Notes: generated from the sequence alone by a model not told the origin. 64,000 nucleotides of DNA from Lachnoclostridium sp. (GCA_021770065.1 JAETRR010000024.1:37334-101333); one strand, 5' to 3'; positions 1 through 9,186 are shown, numbered from the stretch's first letter. Translations and numbers: made by a program.

Positions 1-367
1 CATGCATGATGCGGTCGGTGTCTATGCGCTTCAGCCTGGCATTTCCGTGGACACGGGTGGTGTGCATGGCTACCTGGAAGGCGTTTAAGGATACTGCCGG
101 AACGTCCATGGTGTCAAAGGCCATAGCCATCAGCGCTGTGGATACCTGCTCTCCCGTGGTCAGCAGCATATCCAGCTCTCTTTTCGGGGGATTGGGATTA
201 ATGGTCTGGGCCAGGGCAATCAAGTCGTCTGTGGATTTCCCCATGGCGGAAAGAACTACGATGATGTCATTTCCCTTTCTGTACTCCTCGGCACACCGCC
301 TGGCTACGTTGAAAATTCTTTCTTTATCGCCTACGGAGGTGCCTCCAAATTTTTTCACTATCAGCAT
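1..367 (-). CDS. lysC: Aspartokinase, N-terminal part (cut by window edge)
   Basis: The reverse strand from 367 opens with Met-Leu-Ile-Val followed by KKFGGTSVG, the signature phosphate/aspartate-binding start of aspartate kinases, and continues with VLSAMGKSTD and TTGEQVS, both family hallmarks. About 122 residues are present; the rest lies outside the window. The enzyme phosphorylates aspartate, the first step toward lysine, methionine and threonine. It is the last visible gene of a co-directional run with the ACT protein, homoserine dehydrogenase and the kinase-like gene at 394-1596, which fits a threonine-directed operon. The regulatory ACT domains cannot be assessed. Confidence 0.93.
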   Translation of the reverse strand, partial: MLIVKKFGGTSVGDKERIFNVARRCAEEYRKGNDIIVVLSAMGKSTDDLIALAQTINPNPPKRELDMLLTTGEQVSTALMAMAFDTMDVPAVSLNAFQVAMHTTRVHGNARLKRIDTDRIMH

Positions 368-393
368 TGCTTTTTCTCCTCGTTATCGATTTA

Positions 394-1596
394 TCAGTTT
401 TCAAACAGTCTGGCAATCAGCTCATATCCATGTTCTATCACGATGCCGCTTTCCTCTGCCTCTCTTTCATTATATGCGCCAATCCTGCGAAGCTCTTTCT
501 CACTGTCGTACAGGAGGTAAGGAACGGGATCGCTGGTATGGGTCCGCACCCGGACAGGGGTGGGGTGATCCGGGAGTATCAGAAGCCGGTAAGGCTCTTC
601 TGCCTGGTCAAGATCCTCCCGTATGGGGCGTATCACTCTTTTGTCCAGATACTCGATTGACTGAACCTTTTTTTTTGCACTGCCCTGATGTCCCATTTCA
701 TCCGGAGCCTCCACGTGGACATACACAAAGTCAAATCCGTCTTTTATAAGGGCATCCGCCGCTGCCCGGGCTTTCCCTTCATAGTTGGTATGAAGGCCGC
801 CGTTTGCTCCTTCCACATGGATATTGGTCATTCCGGTTCCCACGGCAATTCCCTTGAGCAGATCTACGGCAGATATCATCGCGCCCTTTTTGTGGTATTT
901 TTCCTCAAAAGAAGACAGGCCCGGCCGGGTCCCGGCTCCCCAGAACCAGCAGGAGTTGGCCGGATTGAGGCCTTCTGCCTTCCGCTTCAGATTAACGGGA
1001 TGCTTTGAAAGTATTTCATAGCTTCTTTTCTGCATGGCCCGAAGCTTTTCATCCGCCGGGAGGTAATCTCCTGCCCTCTGCCCCAGCACATCGTGCGGCG
1101 GCGTCAGTTCCACAACGCTGCCCTTTGACCAGATCAGCAGGTGGCGGTAGCTTGTTCCCGCATAGAAATGATAGACATCATCCTCCAGCTCCTTTCGGAC
1201 TGCATCCAGCAGGACGGCCGCGTCCTCTGTGCTTATCTCGTCGGAACTGTGATCAAGGATCTTTTTATCCTCATATGCCTCTTCTTCCTCGGATAAGGTG
1301 ATCAGATTTGTCCTAAGGGCTATGTCGTCCTCTTTCATGTCTACGCCTATGCTCAAGGCCTCCAAAGGGGAGCGTCCCGTGTAGTACTGTCTCGGATTGT
1401 AGCCCAAAACCGCAAGATTGGCCGTGTCGCTGCCAGGCTTCATGCCTTCGGGGATGGTATGGACCAGGCCCACCTGCGAACGGCCCGCCAGGTCATCCAT
1501 GGCCGGAGTTTCTGCATATTCCAGAGGCGTTTTTCCTCCGAGTTCCTCTATCGGCTCGTCTGCCATGCCGTCTCCCAGAACAATTACGTATTTCAT
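394..1596 (-). CDS. ApgM-type phosphoglycerate mutase family; probable alternative homoserine kinase
   Basis: The 400-residue protein begins VIVLGDGMADEP and has GSDTANLAVLGYNP near residue 55 and HPTPVRVRTHTSDP near residue 340, the metal-binding pattern of cofactor-independent (archaeal-type) phosphoglycerate mutases of the alkaline phosphatase superfamily. Members of this family encoded beside hom have been proposed to act as homoserine kinases, replacing ThrB. Here the gene starts 6 bp after hom and is followed 26 bp later by aspartokinase, and no GHMP-type thrB is visible, so homoserine phosphorylation is the better inference than glycolysis. The family call is firm; the substrate is inferred from context. 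Confidence 0.85.
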   Translation of the reverse strand: MKYVIVLGDGMADEPIEELGGKTPLEYAETPAMDDLAGRSQVGLVHTIPEGMKPGSDTANLAVLGYNPRQYYTGRSPLEALSIGVDMKEDDIALRTNLITLSEEEEAYEDKKILDHSSDEISTEDAAVLLDAVRKELEDDVYHFYAGTSYRHLLIWSKGSVVELTPPHDVLGQRAGDYLPADEKLRAMQKRSYEILSKHPVNLKRKAEGLNPANSCWFWGAGTRPGLSSFEEKYHKKGAMISAVDLLKGIAVGTGMTNIHVEGANGGLHTNYEGKARAAADALIKDGFDFVYVHVEAPDEMGHQGSAKKKVQSIEYLDKRVIRPIREDLDQAEEPYRLLILPDHPTPVRVRTHTSDPVPYLLYDSEKELRRIGAYNEREAEESGIVIEHGYELIARLFEN

Positions 1597-1602
1597 AGCC
1601 TT

Positions 1603-2817
1603 CTATCCTTCCACGCGGATCATATGAATGACGGCGTCTGTCCGGGCCGCCCGTTCCTTGTATTCCGCTTCTGTGTATTCTCCTGTGATAAAGCCGAATT
1701 CGCCGGCCAGATCCGCTGTCACTATCTCGATCGGCCCGAAAATTTCAGCCATTTTGATAGCGTCCGTGTTTTTGTTCCCTTTGACGCGGACGAAGAAGCG
1801 GCGCTTGGCATCGCTTAAGTCCGTCAGCTCCAGCTTCCGGCTGCTCCAGAAGGTCATAATGTTCCTGTGCAGATGCTTGGCTGCGTCTACCACGTCTGCT
1901 ACTACGGCGCTGGCCGTGGGCAGCTTTCCGGCTCCGCTTCCGTAGAACATTACATCGCCCAGTACATTTCCCTTGACAAAAATGGCATTGAACACATCGT
2001 TGACGCTGTACAGGGGATGAAGTTCACTGATGAGGAAGGGCGCTACCATGGCAAAAAAGCGGCCGTTTTCCTTTTTGCTGACGGCTAACAGCTTGACGGC
2101 CCGGCCCATTTTTCTGGCATACTTAATGTCTTCGGCCGTTACTTTAGTGATGCCTTCCGTGTAAATGTCTTCATAGTCTGCCTGGCAGCCGCTGGCCAGG
2201 GATGTAAGGATAGCTATCTTCCGGCAGGCATCATAGCCTTCTACATCCGCTTCCGGATTGCGCTCTGCGTAGCCTTTTTCCTGGGCCTCTTTTAAGGCGG
2301 TGTCAAAGTCGATGCCCTCGTGGGTCATCTGGCTTAAAATATAGTTGGTGGTTCCGTTGAGGATTCCCGTGATTTCTATAATCTCGTCTGCGGTCAGGGA
2401 GGAATTCAGCGGACGGATAATCGGAATTCCGCCGCCTACACTGGCTTCGAATAAGTAATTGAGCTCCCGCTCTCTGGCTATCTCAAGAAGCTCGGCCCCG
2501 TGTCTGGCCACCAGCTCTTTGTTGGAGGTGCAGACGCTTTTTCCTGCCTCTAAGCACCGCTTAGTGAAGGTATATGCCGGCTCTACGCCGCCCATGACTT
2601 CTACGACGATGCGGATCTCGGGATCGTTCACGATGGTTTCAAAGTCGTGAATCAGCTTGGATTCTACCGGGTCACCGGGAAATTCCCTAAGATCCAGGAC
2701 GTATTTGATGTTGATCTCGTCTCCGGCCCTGCGGTTGATGCTGGCCTGGTTGGTGTTTAATACTTCTACGACTCCGGACCCTACGGTTCCGTAACCCATG
2801 ACTGCTATTTGTACCAT
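1603..2817 (-). CDS. hom: Homoserine dehydrogenase
   Basis: The 404-residue protein starts with the NAD(P)-binding glycine loop MGYGTVGSGVV and carries the family signature GTTNYILSQM (about residue 155) and the catalytic lysine/aspartate region around EADVEGYDACRK. It reduces aspartate semialdehyde to homoserine. The C-terminal roughly 80 residues resemble the ACT-like regulatory tail of Gram-positive Hom, consistent with threonine feedback. It follows the ACT-domain gene by 6 bp and precedes the proposed homoserine kinase by 6 bp, so the genes are almost certainly one transcript. Confidence 0.95.
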   Translation of the reverse strand: MVQIAVMGYGTVGSGVVEVLNTNQASINRRAGDEINIKYVLDLREFPGDPVESKLIHDFETIVNDPEIRIVVEVMGGVEPAYTFTKRCLEAGKSVCTSNKELVARHGAELLEIARERELNYLFEASVGGGIPIIRPLNSSLTADEIIEITGILNGTTNYILSQMTHEGIDFDTALKEAQEKGYAERNPEADVEGYDACRKIAILTSLASGCQADYEDIYTEGITKVTAEDIKYARKMGRAVKLLAVSKKENGRFFAMVAPFLISELHPLYSVNDVFNAIFVKGNVLGDVMFYGSGAGKLPTASAVVADVVDAAKHLHRNIMTFWSSRKLELTDLSDAKRRFFVRVKGNKNTDAIKMAEIFGPIEIVTADLAGEFGFITGEYTEAEYKERAARTDAVIHMIRVEG

Positions 2818-2823
2818 TTTGAT

Positions 2824-3267
2824 TTACTCCTTTGCCAGTATTTTCAGATAATGAATTCCCTCCTGACTTTCTATCTGCTCAATCATGGCGGACACGTCCT
2901 TGGTGATGGGCAGCAGATCTACAGTGAGGGTCAGAGATGCCACTCCGTTGATGGGGATTGTCTGATGAATGGTCAGCACATTTCCTTTAAAGTCTGCTAT
3001 GGTTTTTAAGACTAAGGATAACAGGCCGGGCTGATCATCCATCTGAAGAATAAAGGTTATGCTTTTTCCCTTGGAGTTGTCATGGAAGGGAGAGATATCG
3101 TCTTTGTATTTGTAGAAGGAACTGCGGCTGATACCCACGCGTTCCGTGGCTTCCTGGATGGTGATTGCTTTTGATGAATCCAGAAGGCGTTTGGCTTCTA
3201 CTACTTTCAGCAGTACTTCCGGTACGGCTTTTTGGCTTACTACAAAATATTTGGTTTTTTCTGACAT
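2824..3267 (-). CDS. ACT domain-containing protein (PheB/YkoA-like)
   Basis: The ATG at 3267 is chosen because it has an AGGGG ribosome site just upstream and a sensible promoter; the longer open frame to 3528 lacks both. The 147-residue product has an N-terminal helix-turn-helix-like stretch (ATERVGISRSSFYKYKDDI) and a C-terminal ACT domain (FILQMDDQPGLLSLVL...). Proteins of this type sit ahead of hom in many Clostridia and are thought to be amino-acid-responsive regulators. It is first in the threonine operon. Its exact ligand cannot be read from sequence. Confidence 0.88.
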   Translation of the reverse strand: MSEKTKYFVVSQKAVPEVLLKVVEAKRLLDSSKAITIQEATERVGISRSSFYKYKDDISPFHDNSKGKSITFILQMDDQPGLLSLVLKTIADFKGNVLTIHQTIPINGVASLTLTVDLLPITKDVSAMIEQIESQEGIHYLKILAKE

Positions 3268-3332
3268 GTTTTTCCCCTCCGTGTGCGTGTGTTGAAAACA
3301 TTTGTTTTTCTGTGATGGATTCAACAAGGGAA

Positions 3333-3361
3333 ATATTATCACAATTTTTGGGGGATTGCAA
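3333..3361 (-). promoter_or_regulatory. Promoter of the ACT-hom-kinase-lysC operon
   Basis: On the minus strand TTGCAA (3361-3356) and TAATAT (3338-3333) are separated by exactly 17 bp, with a TG one base before the -10 (extended -10). It lies 65 bp upstream of the ACT gene start. Confidence 0.7.
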
Positions 3362-3498
3362 GTGGTATTGGGGAGATTTTTATTTTTTATTTTTTTAAGA
3401 GGGAGGCTTTTTAGGACGGACGGAAATGGAGCAAAAGCAGGGCGCCGCCTTTTCCAGTAGTCTTTCTCCACTTTCTGCCAGGGCTTTAAAATTACCCT

Positions 3499-4926
3499 GT
3501 GGAAACCGCAGCAGGCTTCCGCAATCAAAGCGAGGTGCTTCCCGAACTGCTGGAATTGAAAAAACGGCAGTTTACATTTGTTATTTGCGACCAGATCAGC
3601 TTTACGACCGCCCAGGAGATAGGATTAAATTCGATTGTAGTTCCCTCCGGAATAGAAAGCATCCGTGCCGCTCTGGATGATGCCGTAAAATCCGTGTGGT
3701 CTATCACCCGGTTTAACAGACAGTTGGAATTGTTTAAGAGTGTATTATTGAATATAGACGGGATTACGCTTCTTTACGATTCTGACGGTAAACTGATCTT
3801 TTCTTCGCTTATGGGGGCTCCTTTTGAAATCCTGATTGACAGGGAAGTCCACTCTTCGCTGCATGACCTTTTAAACAGCCATGGTATCTCTGTCGACCGG
3901 AAAATCGGTGACAGGCAGGTTAAAATCAGCACATATACTCTTACCATAAGCGGGGAACTATTCACACTGCTCAGAATTCTGGAAAAAAACACAATCTTTT
4001 CCGAGGACAAAAATCCAATATCCATATTTAACAGAACTCCGGAACAGACTGAATCGGATTTCAGCCGGGCAAACAGCGCAAATCTAATCGGCAATACCCA
4101 TATTTTATTAGAAAAATATGCCCCCAGCTCCCTGCCGGTGCTAATCAGCGGAGAAAAAGGAACCGGAAAAGAGAAAGCAGCCTATCTGTTATACCGGCTG
4201 GGCCCATACCGCACCAAACCCTATTATGTAATCGACTGCTCCATGCTGAACAGCAGGGAATTAAGCACCCTGCTGAATAATGACGCATCCCCTTTTGCAG
4301 AAATAAATGCCACCATACACATCAAGGAAGTAAACGCCTTAAGCGAAACGCAGTTTATGAAATTATGTACTTATATAGAGGATTCCAGGTTATTTAAGCG
4401 GAACAGGGTTATATTTTCCATCGTATCCACGGACTCAAATTCCAAAAAATTCCGGGATCATCTGATCAATCAGATGTCCTGCCTGCTGCTTGCCATTACG
4501 CCTTTGCGAGAACGGTATGGCGACATGGCCGGTATGGCGGCCATTTACCTCAACCAGCTGAATGCGCAGCTGGGCAAGCAGATTATCGGTTTCCAGCCGG
4601 ATGCTCTCGAGATAATAAAAAGCTACTCCTGGCCCAATAATCTGGATCAGTTCCGGCGTGTAATAAAACAGCTCACAATCATTACAAATACCTCCTATAT
4701 CTCCGCCGGTGATGTGAGCTCCGTGATTGAGCAGGAACATAAGCAGTACCCCCAGGTAAAATCGGAAGCCAGCGCTCCTGCCATTAATTTAAACCAGCCA
4801 TTGGATAAAATTACTTCTGATATTATCCGTCTTGTTCTTGCCGAGGAAAATATGAACCGTGAAAAGACTGCCAGGCGTCTGGGCATCAGCCGCAGCACTT
4901 TGTGGCGCACCTTAAAAAACCAGTAA
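3499..4926 (+). pseudogene. PrpR/TyrR-like sigma54-type regulator, missing its 5' end
   Basis: The frame encodes an AAA+ regulator. The first 75 residues match the end of a PrpR N-terminal sensor domain (GLNSIVVPSGIESIRAAL). Then come a PAS-like segment, a Walker A-like GEKGTGKE near residue 222, and a C-terminal Fis-type HTH (REKTARRLGISRSTLWRTL). Only a GTG without a ribosome site is available at 3499, and an in-frame stop lies at 3487-3489, so roughly the first 150 residues of the usual protein are absent. The GAFTGA loop that contacts sigma54 is not recognisable, so even an intact version may have been sigma54-independent. A 5'-truncated relic is the simplest reading; a short functional protein is possible. 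Confidence 0.65.
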
Positions 4927-4936
4927 AAAGAAATGC

Positions 4937-4964
4937 CGGAAAAAAGGCAGCTGCCTTTTTTCCG
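4937..4964. terminator. Bidirectional terminator between regulator relic and prfB
   Basis: A perfect palindrome with two 14-base arms (CGGAAAAAAGGCAG and its complement) lies between the convergent stop codons at 4926 and 5021. The A-run/T-run inside the arms makes it usable in both directions. Confidence 0.85.
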
Positions 4965-5020
4965 ACAGGTTCTGATCTGACGACTATAAATATTATATCC
5001 ATATAACGAAATATACGCCC

Positions 5021-6140
5021 TTATTCTTCTTCCGGACCCACGGTCAGCCATTTCAGGTAGGCATTGATGAAGGGATCCAGGTTGCCGTCCAGTACACCGC
5101 CCACATTGCTGATTTCGGCGTTTGTCCGGTGATCCTTTACCATGGTGTAGGGCTGCATGACGTAGGAGCGTATCTGATTGCCCCAGCCTATTTCCTTGAC
5201 TTCGCCTCGGATGCCGGAAAGTTTTTCTGCATTTTTCTGCTGCTCTAAGAGGTACAGCTTGGCCTTCAGCATCTGCATGGCTTTGTCTTTGTTCTGGAAC
5301 TGGGACCGCTCGTTCTGGCACTGGACCACGATTCCGGTTGGCAGATGGGTGATCCGGATGGCGGAGGAGGTTTTATTGATGTGCTGGCCTCCGGCACCGC
5401 TGGAGCGGTAGGTGTCGATACGCAGGTCCTCGTCTCTGATGTCTAAGTCGATCTCGTCCTCAATGTCCGGCATAACGTCTAAGGATACGAATGATGTCTG
5501 GCGCTTTCCCTGGGCATTGAAGGGAGAGATGCGCACCAGGCGGTGAACGCCTTTTTCAGACTTCAGATAACCGTAGGCATTCTCGCCGTTGACCTGGAAG
5601 GTGACGGATTTGATGCCCGCCTCGTCGCCGTCCAGGTAGTCCAGGACTTCTACGGTAAAACCTTTGTGCTCGGCCCATCGGGTGTACATGCGGTAGAGCA
5701 TGCCTGCCCAGTCGCAGCTCTCGGTGCCGCCCGCTCCCGCATTCAGCTTCAGAATGGCGTTGTTGGCGTCGTATTCTCCCGACAGGAGGGTTTTGATCTT
5801 CATGGACTCCAGTTTACCTGCGAAGGCATCCAGCTCATCCTGTATCTCCGGGATAAGGGAGGCGTCGCCCTCTTCGTAGCCCATTTCTATGAGGGTTTCG
5901 ATATCCTCATACTGCCGGCGGAGGCTCTCGTAGTCTTCGGCCTCGTCTTTCAGATTTTTAAGTTCTTTCATGCCTTCCTGGGATTTTTCCGTATTGTCCC
6001 AGTAGCCCGGGGCTTCCATTTCCCGTTCCAGCTCTTCGATCCGCTTTGCCTTGTCAGCCAGGTCAAAGTGAATCCCTCAATTCTACTAATGGCCCCTGAT
6101 AGTTGTTTAAGGTATACTTAAACTGATCTAATTCTACCAT
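5021..6140 (-). CDS. prfB: Peptide chain release factor 2, with programmed +1 frameshift
   Basis: The ATG at 6140 starts a 25-codon frame ending in CTT TGA C (TGA at 6065-6063); shifting +1 continues as DLADKAKRIEELEREME and through the long frame to 5021, about 372 residues in all. This is the classical autoregulatory frameshift of prfB: scarcity of RF2 slows termination at UGA and promotes the shift. The GGQ loop (SSGAGGQHINK, near residue 245) and the SPF stop-recognition motif (RISPFNAQGKRQTSF) are present. RF2 releases peptides at UAA and UGA codons. Confidence 0.97.
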
Positions 6141-6167
6141 TTTACCACCTCTTTCATTTTTTGATTG

Positions 6168-6205
6168 TTATGGCACAGGCCGGACTTGTGAAGCCTGTGC
6201 CATAA
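6168..6205 (-). terminator. Terminator downstream of the PspC gene
   Basis: Two 13-base perfect arms (TTATGGCACAGGC and complement) enclose a 12-base loop between the end of the PspC gene at 6246 and the prfB start at 6140. On the minus strand the stem is followed by AATCAAAAAA rather than a T run, so termination strength is uncertain. Confidence 0.6.
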
Positions 6206-6245
6206 TTATTCAGTATAGCAAACTTGTATGGGCGGTGCAAGGGTT

Positions 6246-6437
6246 TTAAAATTCTTCCGGTACGATGACGGCTGCTACAATGTAGGCTAAGAGGCCGCTT
6301 CCAAAGCCGCCGATGGTCAGGATGACCCATATAAGGCGGATAATGGTGGGATCAATGTGAAAGTATTCTCCGATTCCTCCGCATACGCCGCAAATCATTT
6401 TGTTGGTTCTTGATCTTATTAATCTTTTTTCTTCCAT
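6246..6437 (-). CDS. PspC domain membrane protein
   Basis: This 63-residue protein starts at the ATG at 6437, preceded by GGAGGCAATT; the longer open frame has no ribosome site. It matches the PspC domain: RLIRSRTNKMICGVCGGIGEYFHIDPTIIR is followed by one hydrophobic segment (about residues 36-58). PspC-like proteins sense envelope stress at the membrane. It lies downstream of the DUF4097/DUF1700/PadR genes, a common partnership, but a 266-bp gap holding direct repeats separates it from them. Confidence 0.9.
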   Translation of the reverse strand: MEEKRLIRSRTNKMICGVCGGIGEYFHIDPTIIRLIWVILTIGGFGSGLLAYIVAAVIVPEEF

Positions 6438-6474
6438 AATTGCCTCCATTCCATTTCCGTAAAACGTATATTGT

Positions 6475-6664
6475 GCATTTTCTTCAGAAGAAATTCCGTT
6501 CATATTTACATGTACACGTAAATCCTTCTATGCATAATATGCGTTATACTGTTTTCCAGCTGCGTTATACTTATCCTGCGCATCTTCTTCAAAAGAATTT
6601 CCGTTCACATCTGCATGCAGACGTAAATCCTTCTATGCACAATATATGTTTTACTGTTTTCCAG
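6475..6664. repeat. Two 85-bp imperfect direct repeats
   Basis: Units at 6475-6559 and 6580-6664 have equal length and the same order of blocks: CTTCTTCA, ATTCCGTTCA, ACGTAAATCCTTCTATGCA and ACTGTTTTCCAG. Each unit contains its own small palindrome (ACATGT-like in the first, TCTGCATGCAGA in the second). They fill the gap between the DUF4097 and PspC genes; no ORF is credible here. Confidence 0.8.
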
Positions 6665-6703
6665 TTTTGCAGAGTTTATTTTATACACGTTGTCCGTTTA
6701 CTC

Positions 6704-7753
6704 TTATATCATTTTTAAGGTGATGTCTCCTATTCCACATTCCATAGTTATCTTTTTGGATGCGTTATTATTGATTGTCTCCTCATGGCCCAGACCGGAA
6801 TAGCTGCGGCCGTTCAGTTCAATGCTTCCAATCCCACAGCTCATGGTATAATTGTAGTCCGTTTCTCTGCCCTGTACACAGATATCCAGGCATCCTACCC
6901 CACATTCCAGATCCAAATCTCCGCCTGTGAAGCCGTCCACCTGTAAGAGTCCCGTTCCCACTCCCAGGATTGCTTTCTCGGCCGCCTCCAGATTCTTTAA
7001 CTGAATCTCACCGGCCCCCAGTTCTACATCGGCTTTTTCAGCTTTTATATTGCCTATCCGGACTTCTCCTGCTCCCAGATCCAGGTTCAGCTTTTCTGCC
7101 TGAAGGGATTCTGCATAAAGCCTGGCCACTCCCAAATCCAATTCTATCTTTTCCAGTGCCCGCTCAGGCAGATAAATCTCCAATATAAGCGCGTTTTTTT
7201 TGCGGCTTCCTCTGTGATCCGTCAGACACAGCGTATCGCCGTCTTCCGTAATCTTGAAGTAGTTCTTAGTGTTCTGGGCTTTTATATAAAAGCTTTCCTC
7301 ATCATGGGTGTAGATTTTTACGGCGCTCCTGTCTAAATCCAGCTCCAGCTTTTGTGTATGCGCTCCGCCGAAATTTCCCTCGCTTATATCCACATTCTGC
7401 CCTGACGCAGCTTCTATGTCATCAATCGCCGGAAGGTCGCCCCACTCGTCCATATCATTTTTCCAGTCCGCAGCGTCATCCTTCCAGTCGTCTATTCCGT
7501 CCTGGAGATCATCCTTCCAGTCATTGATATCGTCCTGAAGATCCGTTTGCAAATCTTCCATATCATCTGCCAGATCCCAGTCATTCCAGAAATCCCAGTG
7601 ATGACTCCAGGGCAGTATATCATTATGATAGCGGACCATTCTCAAGAACTGTCCCGGCCTGGCACCCAAGCTCACACCTGCCGCGACTCCTACGATTCCC
7701 AGCACTACAAATATGGATGCTATAATGAGACAAATTTTTGTTATAGATTTCAT
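6704..7753 (-). CDS. DUF4097 family protein, membrane anchored
   Basis: The 349-residue protein has an N-terminal hydrophobic segment (residues 8-29, probable anchor), then an acidic, repetitive stretch (residues about 65-105: DLQDDINDWKDD, DGIDDWKDDAADWKND) likely to be helical. The rest is a DUF4097 beta-helix-like domain with repeating LDLGAGEV/VELGAGEI/LECGVGCL/MECGIGDI turns. DUF4097 proteins are often co-encoded with DUF1700 and PadR and are thought to have a cell-envelope role. Its ATG overlaps the DUF1700 stop (ATGA), implying translational coupling. Confidence 0.88.
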   Translation of the reverse strand: MKSITKICLIIASIFVVLGIVGVAAGVSLGARPGQFLRMVRYHNDILPWSHHWDFWNDWDLADDMEDLQTDLQDDINDWKDDLQDGIDDWKDDAADWKNDMDEWGDLPAIDDIEAASGQNVDISEGNFGGAHTQKLELDLDRSAVKIYTHDEESFYIKAQNTKNYFKITEDGDTLCLTDHRGSRKKNALILEIYLPERALEKIELDLGVARLYAESLQAEKLNLDLGAGEVRIGNIKAEKADVELGAGEIQLKNLEAAEKAILGVGTGLLQVDGFTGGDLDLECGVGCLDICVQGRETDYNYTMSCGIGSIELNGRSYSGLGHEETINNNASKKITMECGIGDITLKMI

Positions 7754-8463
7754 TTATCTGCACCTGCCTTTCGAAAGGGGTAGCTGACGAGACCTACAAT
7801 TCCCCGAATCAGCCATGGTAATATTTTTACGCAGCACCAGACGGTTAAGAGTGACAGCAGGATCCCCAATGCAAAAATAAGGCAGCCCACTCCTGCCAGG
7901 GCCAGACCCGCGGCCGGTGTCACAAAGATTTCGGCCACTCCGGTTCCAATCAATACAATTCCTACTATTAAGATTGAAAATCCGGCGACTACGATTCCGA
8001 TACATACGCCCCCGATGCCGAGCACTACTGCAGCTATCGCTGCAAATATGGCGGCGCCTACGGGAATGATAATCGGAGATGCCAGGATGCACAGCAGGAT
8101 GACAGCTATGATTTTCCAGGTGTTTGTTTCCGGATTCTTCCTTCTGCTTCTATTATCTGCATAATTCGCGTTCTCCGCCTGTGTTCTCGCAACCTCTTCT
8201 CTTGAAATCACCTCCTGGGATGCCCGGAAACGGGTGTCCTCATAGCCTTGTTCGGAATACTCGGAAGCAGAATCCGAGCATCCGGCTTTGATCTTCTGTG
8301 CCACCTGGTCGGGGCCTCCCAGTTCTTCGATCACCCTGGCTTCGTTCTCTTCCCCGGCATCATCGAAGTAGTCATTATAATACTGTAAGGCTTCTTCCCG
8401 TTCGCTGTCCGAGATATTCCACAGCAGACGCTCAAGCCTTTCCATAAATTCCTTTCTGTCCAT
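7750..8463 (-). CDS. DUF1700 family membrane protein (HAAS-type)
   Basis: The ATG at 8463 overlaps the PadR stop (TAATG) and is preferred to the longer frame. The 237-residue product begins MDRKEFMERLERLLWNISDSEREEALQYYNDYFDDA, the hallmark of DUF1700/HAAS proteins that associate with PadR-type regulators. Residues about 115-225 are several hydrophobic membrane segments. It may act as the membrane partner that modulates the PadR regulator upstream. Confidence 0.92.
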   Translation of the reverse strand: MDRKEFMERLERLLWNISDSEREEALQYYNDYFDDAGEENEARVIEELGGPDQVAQKIKAGCSDSASEYSEQGYEDTRFRASQEVISREEVARTQAENANYADNRSRRKNPETNTWKIIAVILLCILASPIIIPVGAAIFAAIAAVVLGIGGVCIGIVVAGFSILIVGIVLIGTGVAEIFVTPAAGLALAGVGCLIFALGILLSLLTVWCCVKILPWLIRGIVGLVSYPFRKAGADK

Positions 8464-8783
8464 TACACACCTCTCCCTGCAAATAGTTTCGCAATCTTTG
8501 TGGAATACTGCTTCCACTCTGTCTTGTACAGATTCAGCTGCGCCGTTCCTGCCTCTGTAATCCGATAGTATCTGCGGTTCCTCCCTCCGTATTCCATGTC
8601 GTATGTTTCCAGACAGCCGTCTTTCTGAAGTCTGCGCAGTACCGGATATAAGGTGGACTCGGATATCTCGATGGCCTGGCGCACATCCTGGGTGATTTTA
8701 TAACCGTAGGTCCCTTCTGCGTCATTGGATACCACGGCCAGCACGATTGCGTCCAGGAGTGCAGCCCCTGTGTTAAATACCAT
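8463..8783 (-). CDS. PadR family transcriptional repressor
   Basis: The 106-residue protein is a PadR winged helix: AIVLAVVSNDAEGTYGYKITQDV..ISESTLYPVLRRLQKDGCL is the recognition core and YYRITEAGTAQL the wing. It heads the operon PadR-DUF1700-DUF4097 and probably represses its own promoter, where palindromic AT-rich sites overlap the -10. Confidence 0.95.
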   Translation of the reverse strand: MVFNTGAALLDAIVLAVVSNDAEGTYGYKITQDVRQAIEISESTLYPVLRRLQKDGCLETYDMEYGGRNRRYYRITEAGTAQLNLYKTEWKQYSTKIAKLFAGRGV

Positions 8784-8804
8784 GCAATCCTCTCCTTATC
8801 CTGA

Positions 8805-8877
8805 TTTCTATAATATTATATGTCGTATAATATTATAAGATGGTTATACTATACAACGTATAATATAGTGCTGTCAA
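8805..8877 (-). promoter_or_regulatory. PadR operon promoter with palindromic operators
   Basis: TTGACA (8877-8872) and TATAGT (8853-8848) are 18 bp apart on the minus strand. An inverted repeat ACTATA-N10-TATAGT covers the -10, and downstream the palindrome TATAATATTATA occurs twice about 17 bp apart (about 8810-8838). This arrangement fits PadR autorepression. Confidence 0.75.
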
Positions 8878-8925
8878 TAGTATTAATAGAATCTTAATAA
8901 ATGGAGCCGGTATAGTATTTGATAA

Positions 8926-9110
8926 CAGGGTGTCGCAAAATAAGGCAGCAGACATCTTCAATATCCAGTGTCCGGCTGTCCGCATACACACTGTCTGCTA
9001 TGGGCGGATATTGCCCAAGCAATGTCCGCATGAGGTAAACAGTGCATGTGAGAACTGTTCGGATAACGAATATCGGGAATGTCTGCTGCCTTATTCGGCG
9101 ACATCACCTG
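8926..9110. mobile_element. MITE-like 185-bp element with about 30-bp inverted ends
   Basis: The left end at 8926-8955 and the right end at 9079-9110 are inverted copies sharing the block AATAAGGCAGCAGACAT and TGTCGC with few mismatches. The interior has no supported gene but has further self-complementary segments (GGGCGGATATTGCCC, TGTCCGCAT/ATGGGCGGA), so a structured RNA is an alternative. It separates the PadR operon from the phosphatase gene. Confidence 0.6.
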
Positions 9111-9186
9111 CATTATAAATACTCTTTTTTCCTGTAAAACTGCTATTGCTGTTTCTACGACAGATTATTAACGGGAGGTCTGTCTC

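Noticed and set aside
5543..6121. 192-codon plus-strand frame opposite prfB
   Set aside because: Shadow frame; prfB is certain on the other strand.
8930..9118. 62-codon frame inside the inverted-end element
   Set aside because: It is created by the inverted repeat itself; no start site and no family resemblance.
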